A DNA stretch of 64,000 bases, from NCBI GenBank assembly GCA_028284905.1, contig JANQQU010000086.1, positions 1-64,000 on the forward strand. The letters are read 5' to 3'. Position 1 is the first letter of the stretch, and each line of letters opens with the position of its first letter. Both the position numbers and the translations under genes were made by a program. The DNA is from Calditrichia bacterium. Lineage in GTDB: Bacteria > Calditrichota > Calditrichia > RBG-13-44-9 > J075. Below are positions 1-9,400 of this stretch, one piece after another. The notes beneath the pieces are model-generated. The model made no database searches. It was not told the DNA's origin and saw only the letters and a list, made by a program, of their open reading frames with translations.

Positions 1-1494
1 TGTTATGTGTTGTTAAGTCGTACCCCCATTGTACAATAAAGTAGTACCGCCCCTGGCGGTTGGGAAATAACGAATTTTATAGAAGATTCTCTCAAGTAAA
101 AATAAGCGTGAGAGAATCAGATGAAAAAAATTACGACATTGGAAGAGCGCTATCACATGATAGAACTTTTTAAGTCCGGTTACACAGATCAAGAGATTGC
201 TAATCAACTGCATTTTTCGCAAGCAACGGTTCGCAAATGGCGTCGCCGTTTTTTGCGAAAGGGGCGTAGTGGTTTGGGTTCTAACATGGGCCGCCAATTG
301 AAAGGCGCATTGGTCAGTTTTCCGGAAGAGTTGAAAATCCGGTTGTTTCAATGGCGCGACCAACACCCGGGTTGGGGAGCTATGACTTTGTTGGCCGAAC
401 TGCAACGGGACAGCTATTGGAGAAATGAACGACTTCCCAGTATATCGGCGCTTAATTGTTGGCTGCGGGAAAATGAACTGGCCCGCCCTTATCACAAGCA
501 TAGCCCCTTGCCAGCGCCGACAGATGCCGATACGCCTCGATATGCGCATGATGAATGGGAAATGGACGCTCGCGGCTACCATTATATTCCGGATATCGGG
601 GTCATTGCTCTGATTAACCTGAATGATTGCTATAGCCATGTTCGATTGTTGTCTTACCCTTGTTGGCTGGGAGCTAAAAGACGGCAACGACATCCAACAA
701 CTGAGGACTACCAGGCCGCGCTGCGTCTGGCATTCATGGATTGGGGGTTGCCCAATCGACTGTCGGTAGACCATGATACTGTCTTCTACGACAATGATCA
801 GCCGGCCCCTTTTCCCACCCGGTTTCATCGCTGGTTGATTTGTTTGGGGATTGAGCTGTCTTTTGGACGTAAAGGTTTTCCTACCGATCAGGCGATAACA
901 GAGAGAAGTCATCAACTTTGGTTTCATCAAGTCATCGAAGGACAGCGTTTTAAAAGTATCACTCAACTGTTTGATCACCTTAAAAAACGAAGAGCTTTTC
1001 TCAATGAATCTTTGCCCTGTATGACGCTTGGGCAAAAGCCACCTTTGCTGGCACATCCGGGTGCGAAAAAACCACGCCGGTTCTATCACATACAACTTGA
1101 AGAGCACTTGCTGGATATACAACGCCTGTATGAGTATCTCGCGAAAGGAAGATGGTTTCGTAAAGTTAGCAAAGATGGCACTTTTTCTCTGGGACGACAA
1201 GTTTACTATCTGAGCAGGCAATGGGCAAAAGAGCCCATTGAAATTACTTTCGATGTAGAAACCAGGCAATGGATTTGCAAAAACGAAAATGACACAAAAA
1301 CGCATTCGGTTGGGATCAAAGGAGACTCTAAACTTGAACTGATGGGAGAAGATGGGCCCTTTATTAAATTGCCTTACTGTCAACTTCATTTGCCTTTTTC
1401 TTATAATGATTGGAGAAAATTACAAATTATTACACCTGCTAAGAGGGGTACGACTTTATGATACTTTGGGGGTACGACTTAACAACACATAACA
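1..1494 (+). mobile_element. Complete IS481-like insertion sequence (DDE/rve transposase) with perfect 28-bp terminal inverted repeats
   Basis: Left end 1-28 TGTTATGTGTTGTTAAGTCGTACCCCCA is the exact reverse complement of 1467-1494 TGGGGGTACGACTTAACAACACATAACA. A second degenerate copy of the motif lies inside each end (35-53 and about 1443-1465). One transposase ORF between them. Confidence 0.9.
121..1461 (+). CDS. IS transposase, N-terminal HTH plus rve/DDE integrase core
   Basis: 446 aa; HTH (YTDQEIANQLHFSQATVRKWRRRF) and DDE-like WEMDARG / SVDHDTVF / ITERSHQ. Confidence 0.88.
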   Translation: MKKITTLEERYHMIELFKSGYTDQEIANQLHFSQATVRKWRRRFLRKGRSGLGSNMGRQLKGALVSFPEELKIRLFQWRDQHPGWGAMTLLAELQRDSYWRNERLPSISALNCWLRENELARPYHKHSPLPAPTDADTPRYAHDEWEMDARGYHYIPDIGVIALINLNDCYSHVRLLSYPCWLGAKRRQRHPTTEDYQAALRLAFMDWGLPNRLSVDHDTVFYDNDQPAPFPTRFHRWLICLGIELSFGRKGFPTDQAITERSHQLWFHQVIEGQRFKSITQLFDHLKKRRAFLNESLPCMTLGQKPPLLAHPGAKKPRRFYHIQLEEHLLDIQRLYEYLAKGRWFRKVSKDGTFSLGRQVYYLSRQWAKEPIEITFDVETRQWICKNENDTKTHSVGIKGDSKLELMGEDGPFIKLPYCQLHLPFSYNDWRKLQIITPAKRGTTL

Positions 1495-1515
1495 ACCCTG
1501 AACCCTGAACTCCGA
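1495..1515. repeat. Heptanucleotide repeat ACCCTGA ACCCTGA ACTCCGA abutting the IS right end
   Basis: Direct reading; begins at the base after the TIR. Confidence 0.75.
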
Positions 1516-1522
1516 ATTATCT

Positions 1523-1933
1523 TTATAAATCCCATCCGGCTCGGGCGAGCATGTAGCCGGTAAAGGCTGCTATCACCAAAAAAACAATCCCACCTTGAAA
1601 GTAAGTAATTGCAAACGTATCAGTTACCGGCACTAATTTATCCCCATCCCGGAATACCAGGCGGCCTATTTCATAGAGGCGGTAAACGATGAAAATGGCA
1701 ATAATGCGGGTAAACCATTTAAATCCTTTCCAGATTGCCAGGGGAATAAGGATGACGAATAATCCGCCGGTAATGAAGTAGATTAAGCCGCTGTCGGGGC
1801 GAGCGGTCTTGGAGCTAATACCGGACTGGGCAATGATGATGGCCCCGATCAGGTAAATCAATCCATATACAAAATAAGTGATTGCCGCCTGCCGATATTT
1901 CTCTGTCTGAGCTTCCGTCATAGTCGTTTCCAT
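1523..1933 (-). CDS. Small multi-pass membrane protein, unknown function
   Basis: 136 aa with about 4 hydrophobic segments. Confidence 0.6.
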   Translation of the reverse strand: METTMTEAQTEKYRQAAITYFVYGLIYLIGAIIIAQSGISSKTARPDSGLIYFITGGLFVILIPLAIWKGFKWFTRIIAIFIVYRLYEIGRLVFRDGDKLVPVTDTFAITYFQGGIVFLVIAAFTGYMLARAGWDL

Positions 1934-1991
1934 CCGATTAAGATTAGATTGCTAGATTATAGCTGTTGCCGGTCAAAAATACAAAACAGGA

Positions 1992-2486
1992 TTAGAGATA
2001 TCGCAAATATAACCCGATAAACATGGCAGCGGCGAAAAGTATCAATACGATAACTGTCGATCCAATAATTTTCCCACGAAGGCTTCGAAAAGAGGGGAGG
2101 TTGTCTTCATCGGAATTTTCTGCCAGCGCTGCCAGGGCCGGTGCCAATCGAATGCTAAACCAGATTTGAATGCCCAATATGATCAGGAAAAAGAGGATTT
2201 TAACGGCGAGCAGGGTCATATAATTCGTAGAAAACTGAAAGCCAATGCCGTAACCGCTATTGATGATATTGAATACACCACTAAGAATAATTGCTCCGAT
2301 AATCTCTTTACTATAGCGGATAAAACGGTGGAGCACCCGGGCTAATAGTGACGGAACGCCCGGCGGCAAAGATTTTCCTTTCCCGAACATGGAAATGAAA
2401 ACCAGGCCATAAAAGCAAAGTCCTCCAATCCAGAGGACAATGCCGGTAAGATGTATCCAGAGCACTAATGTTTTGAAGGCGAGCAA
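1992..2486 (-). CDS. CopD/DUF4149-like four-TM membrane protein
   Basis: 164 aa; LVLWIHLTGIVLWIGGLCFYGLVF and following hydrophobic pattern. Confidence 0.55.
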   Translation of the reverse strand: MLAFKTLVLWIHLTGIVLWIGGLCFYGLVFISMFGKGKSLPPGVPSLLARVLHRFIRYSKEIIGAIILSGVFNIINSGYGIGFQFSTNYMTLLAVKILFFLIILGIQIWFSIRLAPALAALAENSDEDNLPSFRSLRGKIIGSTVIVLILFAAAMFIGLYLRYL

Positions 2487-2586
2487 TTTTATACCGAATA
2501 ATTAAATACTGTTTGAAGTCGAAGGAAAAGATAGTAGCAGTTGCAGGAAGTAAATTTGCTACTGGTACTGCCACTGCCACTAGCGT

Positions 2587-3108
2587 TTACATTCCAATAA
2601 TACTGCGAATCTCATCCATAATCGTTGTGTCAATCTCCTTGTATCCCTTTTCAATCGCATGCTGTTCGATGCTTTTCTTCACCATGGGTTTGACAAAAAC
2701 CGGAATGCGGTTCAGGCGTTCCATCGCTTCGTCTGTCCATACGACTGCAGGTTCCTCTTGCTTTTCGAAGGCCTCGTTGATCGCGCCGGTGAAGGGACAC
2801 TTGGATCCACCGGACTTTTCCGAGGCAGCAGTTGCCGGCTGAGCCGGAGTACTTTCCGCTGCTACCGGGGTGTTGTGCTGGTTAGTCAAGGCGCCGCGCA
2901 ATGTGCCCATCGGTGCGGTCGTTTCTTTCTTGCCACCAATCTTAACATCCAGCGAACGGACCATTTGAGTTTCCATGGCATTGGTAAGCATCGCGATGCT
3001 TTTACTGCAGGAAGGGCAGCCGAACACAACTGTCATCGAACCTTCTTCCGGGCCGCGGGTTTCGGTTATTTTCATTGCCTCGTCGCATTCGATACATAAA
3101 AATTTCAT
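2587..3108 (-). CDS. Zinc-ribbon protein with C-terminal PCP_red domain
   Basis: 173 aa; N-terminal CIEC...CPSC; C-terminal VVWTDEAMERLNRIPVFVKPMVKKSIEQHAIEKGYKEI typical of PCP_red. Confidence 0.75.
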   Translation of the reverse strand: MKFLCIECDEAMKITETRGPEEGSMTVVFGCPSCSKSIAMLTNAMETQMVRSLDVKIGGKKETTAPMGTLRGALTNQHNTPVAAESTPAQPATAASEKSGGSKCPFTGAINEAFEKQEEPAVVWTDEAMERLNRIPVFVKPMVKKSIEQHAIEKGYKEIDTTIMDEIRSIIGM

Positions 3109-3124
3109 TTATATCTCCGATATT

Positions 3125-3159
3125 AGAGTTCAGAGTTTAAAGTTCAGAGTTCAGAGTTA
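3125..3159. repeat. Heptanucleotide repeat AGAGTTC-type x5
   Basis: AGAGTTC AGAGTTT AAAGTTC AGAGTTC AGAGTTA in the gap between mrp and the zinc-ribbon/PCP_red gene. Confidence 0.88.
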
Positions 3160-3160
3160 C

Positions 3161-4057
3161 TCAATCCTGCTGAGATTCTGTAAAGCTAATTATTTTCTCG
3201 CCAAGTCCGGCAATTGCATTTGCTGCCGGCAGTGATTCATGGTCTTTGACGAAAAAACGGCCTTCGTCGCTGGCAAATGCCATTCGTGGATCGAAGGGGA
3301 TTTTTCCCAGATAAGGCACCTGGTAATCTTTGGCCAGTTTCTCGACATGCCCGGTAGGGAAGAGGACGTCTTCGTTACCGCACTTGGGGCAAACATAGGC
3401 AGACATGTTTTCGATCAGACCGATCACCGGCGTCTGCAAAATATCTGTGGCCATTTTGATCGATTTTCCCACAACAAACTGGGAGACCGCAGAAGGGATC
3501 GTAACGATAATTGTCCCGGAAATGCGCGGGAGTATGTCGACCACATTCGGTAATTTGTCGGTGCCGGGAGGTAAATCGATTAGCAGGTAATCCAATGTGC
3601 CCCAATTGGTATCGGCAATTAATTCCCGGATCGCTGCAGCTTCCATCATGCCTCGCCAGGTAAAGGCATCTTTTTGAGTGGGCGCATCCCAAACAACCGG
3701 ATCACTACTGTCCGCCAGCAGTAAATCGATCGCCATTACCTTAATGCCCAGATCGCCGGTAGCGGGGTTCATGCCATCAGTGCCGGGCGTCGATTTTTGA
3801 TCCTGAACGCCACACATTTTCGCCACTGATGAGCCATTGATGTCTGTATCAACGATACCAACAGCATTACCTTTCATTGCGAGGGTCGCGGCCAGATTCA
3901 CCGATAAAGAGCTTTTACCAACCCCGCCCTTGCCGCTCATAACAGCTATGATGTGCCGTACGCTGGATAACCGGTCGCTAAGGCGATTACCTTGCTCAGT
4001 TACCTGTTCGATAATATTGGAACCACCGTCTCCGACTATGTCTTTATAAGTTTTCAT
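3161..4057 (-). CDS. mrp: Mrp/NBP35-family P-loop ATPase (Fe-S carrier)
   Basis: 298 aa; MSGKGGVGKSSLSVNLAATLA deviant Walker A; LIDLPPGT; C-terminal CPKCG. Confidence 0.88.
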   Translation of the reverse strand: MKTYKDIVGDGGSNIIEQVTEQGNRLSDRLSSVRHIIAVMSGKGGVGKSSLSVNLAATLAMKGNAVGIVDTDINGSSVAKMCGVQDQKSTPGTDGMNPATGDLGIKVMAIDLLLADSSDPVVWDAPTQKDAFTWRGMMEAAAIRELIADTNWGTLDYLLIDLPPGTDKLPNVVDILPRISGTIIVTIPSAVSQFVVGKSIKMATDILQTPVIGLIENMSAYVCPKCGNEDVLFPTGHVEKLAKDYQVPYLGKIPFDPRMAFASDEGRFFVKDHESLPAANAIAGLGEKIISFTESQQD

Positions 4058-5985
4058 TAATGCTTATCCGAATCCTTTTTGTCCTTGTTTTGTTTCGCGA
4101 TCATCTCTTCCATCGCCTTTAAACCATCTTTTATACCCTCTTCGGCGATCGCTATGTTAATCAGGTCGGTATCGTGTCTGCGGGCGCAGGCTTCCATGCG
4201 TTCGCGGGTGCCATCGCGCATAAATCCTTCCGGCACGCGTTGCAGACGTTCCATTGCCTCGAGCGTCCAGTAAAAATCACCATCTTTGATCTTCTCTTCA
4301 ACCTTCGGTTTTGCTGTATTGCTCAATTTGCCACGCTCCTCCAGGTTTTGGGTATGTTCCATTACATCGCCGGCCACTTCCTTCACCAGATCCGCGGTGA
4401 TAGAAGGAATCTTGTTAACCCGGGCTTTCTTTTCAATTTGGGCTTTGGCACGCCGGCGCATGTAGCCGGAGGGCACCAGGCGTAAGGCTTTTTTCGCGTC
4501 GCTGGTCCAGAGCAGGCGTTTATTGTCGAAGGTGACTTCTTCGATAGTATCACCTTCCAGCTCTGTGCGATTCATGATCGCTTCTTTGTCGAGCTTTTCG
4601 AATTTCTCCGTTTCAGCAGAGCAAACCGGGCAGATTACCGGTAGCACGTCTTTCGCTGCATAGCCACATTCCTTGCAAATATAGGTATCTGTTTCCAGCA
4701 AACCTTTCTTTTCAATGGCAACTTCTTCCGCAATGATGCCCATAGCAAGCATCGCTTTCTCGGGGAGAATGCTCGCCATAGAGTTTTGCACCACTTTCAG
4801 AGAGATGATCGAATGGCCCCGTTCCATTGCCCAGCGATGGATGGTCGTACGGGCAATGCCGCGCACCGACTCCGGTGCAGTATGGAGTAACTGAGTGGCT
4901 TCTTCCGTCCATACCATGGTTTCTTCCGCGCGAACGTCGATGGCCGGGGTAAAGCGCTGGCTGGAGAGGAGGACATTACACTCAGCAAGGCGCACCAGAT
5001 TCTCCGTGTTGCTGCCGATGTCCATATCTTCGTCGCTGTGCACACCAATGCGGCCAAGCACCAGCAACCAGGGCTTTTCTCTACGCACATACTGGATGAT
5101 TTTTTCGAATGCTTTCCCATCCAACAGCGTAATTTTCAAATTGAGGCCATCTTCCTCGGCAATCCGGCGGGCGACTTCCAGGTGGGACTGATAAATTTTG
5201 GCGAGACCAGTGTCGATAACATCTTCGTGCAACTGCTCCTGTTCCTTGAACTTGAAGACCTTCGAAGCCTTTTCAGTAAGTACATTGGCAATGCTGTTAA
5301 ACATGGTGTAATGGAGATATGGATCATAAACGGCAATTGCTTCTACTTCCTTGCCAAGTTCCTTGCCCATTTTGATCGCGGTGCGCAAGCCGGCAAAAGA
5401 TTCCGGACTACCGTCTATGCCGACGATGATATTTCCCCCTACTTTGTCACCATCTTCCCCAACTTCCATTCCTTCAATTTGCTCTTTGACCGGGGCGATA
5501 TCCTTAATGATGAATGTGTCGGTTTTGGTACGGCGAATAACACGTTCCGTGACGCTGCCGAGAATACTGTCTTTTACTGCTCCGAGACCTAACGCCCCCA
5601 TAATCACCAGATCATAATCGTTGTTGTTGATGTCATCCACGAGCACTTTGTAGTTCTTGCCATCAATCATTCTTGGTTCGAAAGGAACCATCGATTTCTC
5701 CGAGTAATGGCGCATTACTTCCAGGTAGGAATCTGAAATCAGCTCCAGCCCCATGGTAATGAGGGTATCATGGATATTCCGCTGCTTTTCCAGCTCTTCT
5801 TCGATCTGGTATTCTTCCGGCAGGGTAAATTCCATCTGTTTAAAACGAATGTCATGCATTCTCGCGGCATAGGCATGGCAACCAACCAGGTTCGATCCGA
5901 ATTTTTCCGCCAAAGCAACACCCAGTTCGATACTTCTCAGCGAGTGTTCCGAATTATCTACTGGCACATAAATCTTTTTAAACAT
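4057..5985 (-). CDS. Tandem universal stress protein domains fused to rubredoxin-like zinc ribbon and three PCP_red-like domains
   Basis: ORF 4057..6033; start chosen at 5985 (MFKKIYVPVDNSEHSLRSIELG) behind GGAGG. Two Usp modules (VIMGALGLGAVKDSILGSVTERV; IIVGIDGSPES), CKECGYAAKDVLPVICPVC, then WTEEATQLLHTAPESVRGIAR, LWTSDAKKALRLVPSGYMRRRA, YWTLEAMERLQRVPEGFMRDGTR. Confidence 0.8.
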   Translation of the reverse strand: MFKKIYVPVDNSEHSLRSIELGVALAEKFGSNLVGCHAYAARMHDIRFKQMEFTLPEEYQIEEELEKQRNIHDTLITMGLELISDSYLEVMRHYSEKSMVPFEPRMIDGKNYKVLVDDINNNDYDLVIMGALGLGAVKDSILGSVTERVIRRTKTDTFIIKDIAPVKEQIEGMEVGEDGDKVGGNIIVGIDGSPESFAGLRTAIKMGKELGKEVEAIAVYDPYLHYTMFNSIANVLTEKASKVFKFKEQEQLHEDVIDTGLAKIYQSHLEVARRIAEEDGLNLKITLLDGKAFEKIIQYVRREKPWLLVLGRIGVHSDEDMDIGSNTENLVRLAECNVLLSSQRFTPAIDVRAEETMVWTEEATQLLHTAPESVRGIARTTIHRWAMERGHSIISLKVVQNSMASILPEKAMLAMGIIAEEVAIEKKGLLETDTYICKECGYAAKDVLPVICPVCSAETEKFEKLDKEAIMNRTELEGDTIEEVTFDNKRLLWTSDAKKALRLVPSGYMRRRAKAQIEKKARVNKIPSITADLVKEVAGDVMEHTQNLEERGKLSNTAKPKVEEKIKDGDFYWTLEAMERLQRVPEGFMRDGTRERMEACARRHDTDLINIAIAEEGIKDGLKAMEEMIAKQNKDKKDSDKH

Positions 5986-6070
5986 GGAAATTCCTCCTGC
6001 AAGAAATGGCTTGTGCGGTGTAACAGAAAACAAGTTGGGAAATTATAGTTTTCACAAGATATAAGGGGTG

Positions 6071-6099
6071 AATGTAAAGGTTTCAGTAATAAAAGTCAA
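6071..6099 (-). promoter_or_regulatory. Sigma-70-like promoter for the Usp-mrp-PCP_red operon
   Basis: On the minus strand: TTGACT-N17-TACATT, about 85 nt upstream of the chosen start at 5985. Confidence 0.5.
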
Positions 6100-6360
6100 T
6101 ATGTAAACGGGGGATTCGTTTAACGATATGAGTGATTAGCAGGTGGATTTCCGCGGTGAATATTTTATCCCGGGTAAACGATGCCTGGTATGCATCATTT
6201 ACCCGCCAGGAACTGGTGCCCCCGGTTATTTTAGAGCGCCCTTTTCGGGCGAAGGAATTAGTCGAGCGGCACTCAGATCCGTAGGACCGTAAATAGCTTA
6301 CCCGGTGCGCACAGCACCTGGTAAGAGATGAGTAGAAATAATACCCGGTTTAAATAAACT

Positions 6361-6403
6361 CCAAAAAAAAATACCCGGATACGTTGAAAACGTTCCGGGT
6401 ATT
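6361..6403 (-). terminator. Rho-independent terminator of the 1651-aa secreted protein gene
   Basis: AATACCCGGA-t-ACGTT gaaa AACGT-TCCGGGTATT stem with 8-nt A-run at 6363-6370 (U-run on minus strand), 32 bp past the stop. Confidence 0.85.
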
Positions 6404-6434
6404 ATCCTCAATTCAAATTAAGCTGCTTATCTCT

Positions 6435-9400
6435 TTAACGGAGAAGAACCATCTTGCGGGTGGCTGAATAAGTGCCTACGGAAATATGATAGAAATATAC
6501 TCCGGAAGTTACTTCATGGTCGGATTGATCCCGGCTGTCCCATTTTAGTTCATAATAACCGGGAGAGCGGTTACCGTCGAATAATACCCGCACCAGTTGC
6601 CCGGCAATATTATAGACAGCAATCCTTACCTTCGCGGACTGTCCGGAAATAGATGGGACATCGAAACGGATGGTTGTTTCCGGGTTAAACGGATTTGGAT
6701 AGTTTTGATATAATGCGAAACGATCCGGTATTGCGGTTTCCCCAATAATAAAGGGGATTTCCGCCTGTTGGATTTTCCCATCATTGAGTTGATAGCGTTC
6801 CAGGCTAAGCTTGGAAAGGCTGCCATTAGTACCGGTGATTTCAAAGTTCAGGCGCAGTAATTCTCCTGGCTGATTCACTGCCTTACTGTTAAAGGCCCCG
6901 ATTCGCAGACGCCCTTCTTCATTGTTGGTCAGCACGGTAAAATCCTGGCTTAATGACGTTTTGTCTACACCGAGGAAGCGAAGCGCCGTCGGGTCATATT
7001 GAAAGTCAATCGTCGCGGAAATTACATTTTCATTTGCTGCGACCATTAACGGGATGGTAATTGCTTCGCCTGGTGTGCCATTCAAGCGTTCCAGGTAACG
7101 ATAGGGAACAATTTCCGGTGCAGACTTCGCAAATGCATTCTCATTTAATGGAGAAGGCGAGGGCATCCAATTTCCTGAAACGTCCCCAAGTAATGATGCT
7201 AAATAATCCTGGTTGAGTTCATCCACAAGCAAGGGGGTATAAGAGCGGCTGGCAGGTGTGAATCGCCATTCACCGCTGTGTGCACCGGGAAGTCCGATTG
7301 CAAAACTACAGACGTTTTCGGCATCGGTTAAATCGATCACACTATTTTCGTCTACATCGGCAGCAATTGATTCACAGAGACCGGCAGAATCGGTCCCGGC
7401 GACAAACATTGCAATCAGCGCCGCATCGAAGCAGGTAATGCTCAAGGCATCAAAGTCGCCGCTTTTCTCCGGTGTAATCGTATAATTAAGTCCGCAAAAA
7501 AGATCTTCAAAGAGATAATTCCCGCTACCGCTCGTTACCCGGCTATCGATCATTGCACCGGATAAATTCAGCGTCGTGTTCGCCACTGTTGCACCGGTCG
7601 GACAATAAGTTACCTGGCCGGCAATGTCGCAATGGTCCAATACCTGGTAAGGACAGCAGGGCTCGGGAATGATCGGCGTGGGGCTACCTTCGTTAAAAAG
7701 CACATCATCGATGCATATTTCCGTACTATCTCCGAGGTCGCCGACCACATCAAATACCAGGCAGACTAATGGACCGCTGCCACTCAACGGGTCGATACCA
7801 AAGCTGCCGACTGTCAATTGTCCGGGGATGCCGCAATTAACCACGGGCGGATTAAAGCCAGAGGAGATGGTTCCGGCATTACCAGCACTAACGCAGTTTA
7901 ATACAGATTCATCGAAGGTAACGGTGATTTGATAGGAGAATATATCCATCCCGGTAACGTCATCGACGCAGATATAGACGGTGTCGCGAGTGCCGGTTAT
8001 TCCATTGAGGACACTATCGCACCAGGTCACTTCGACGGTCGTATCCACGACAGTTAACCATACCGGTACGATAACCGGATTTTCATCGGGATCGTTACTG
8101 TTGATGACCATATCACAGTGATAATCGCCTGGTGCCAGTCCTGTCGCATCTACTTCAATGAGCACATCCTGATAGCTGCCCGCTGCGATAATGCCACTGG
8201 TAGGGGTTTCCGTGAGCCAGGTGCAATCGCCGGTTTTTCCAGCCGCGGCCCAGTTGACCATATCTTCCAGGTAAATATCCGACCCGGGGTCGATAGAAAA
8301 GAGGCTGATATTACCGGTGTAAAATGCGATTCTACCACTGCCGTGCTGGCCGGCAAGCAGCGCTATCTGATTACTATTGGACGCATTGCGTGCCAGAATA
8401 GTAAAACTCGCCCCAATATCACTTTCAAAAACAATATCAAAATTGCCGGAAAGATCGGAGGAGCTGAGACCCATGGTCATTTCGTGACCGGCTGCAGCAG
8501 GGGTTAATGCAGCACTGATTGAAGTGAAGGATATACTTGCAACGCTTACCTCAAAGCCTGCCGGCATGATGGCCACTGGGCCTGTCTGATTGGGTTGTTC
8601 AACGATCAACCCACAACCATTTGCCACAAAATTACGGATTTCAAACGCTTTTCCGGCCAAATCATCCACATAAGTATTCTCGACATATAATACATCAAAA
8701 TTATCGAGAAAGGCCGGGGTAATTGTTGCCGGATTATTAATAACCGTGATGTCTGCCCCCAGGCTTATGAGTCGACTTATATGCGATGAGGATCCACCGA
8801 AAAATAAAACTTTTGCAGAAATCGCAGCGCTGCTATTGTTACTATAAATAGCCGGAATATTTAGCCCGAGAAGATTCCCGGCATCATCACTTTTGTACTG
8901 GGATAAATCCAGATCCTTATGGGCCGGATGGGAAGTGCCGGAACTGCTTGACGCCCGGGAATTCCTGGCTTGCGTGAAGGTGCGCCGGAGCGGTATCTCT
9001 TGCCCATTTTCCGCCAGAAGCGTAACATCCTGTTCGCTGATTGACCAAATTAAGGAATCGCAGCCTGAGGGTGCCGTATTGGAAATTCTCAATATGTCGC
9101 TATCGCTGCCTCCTACCGGCACGGTAAAATTGAACATGTTCGGAGCAACGGCAATGTCGGGAGGACATCCATCCGTATTCGCACAAACATTATCCAGGCC
9201 AAATTCCTGCCCACCGATAATTAGGTAATAAACCGGGCCATTGAGAATTAATTTGTTCGCTGCGAAACTGAGGGTAACAGTACCGCCGGACCAGGAAGTT
9301 GGCGCAGAACTTATATCCCCGCTAAAAATGGGGTCGCCATTTACCGCTATGTTTTCTATGCCACCTAAATCAAAATAATCCAACGTGACACTGCTGACAG

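Noticed and set aside
13-1389. 458-aa ORF on the minus strand
   Set aside because: Antisense to the well-supported transposase ORF; no recognisable motifs.
5038-5592. 184-aa plus-strand ORF
   Set aside because: Antisense to the Usp/PCP_red gene; no support.
6165-6205. rRNA-like string GTAAACGATG
   Set aside because: Only a short match within a hairpin; no surrounding rRNA sequence.
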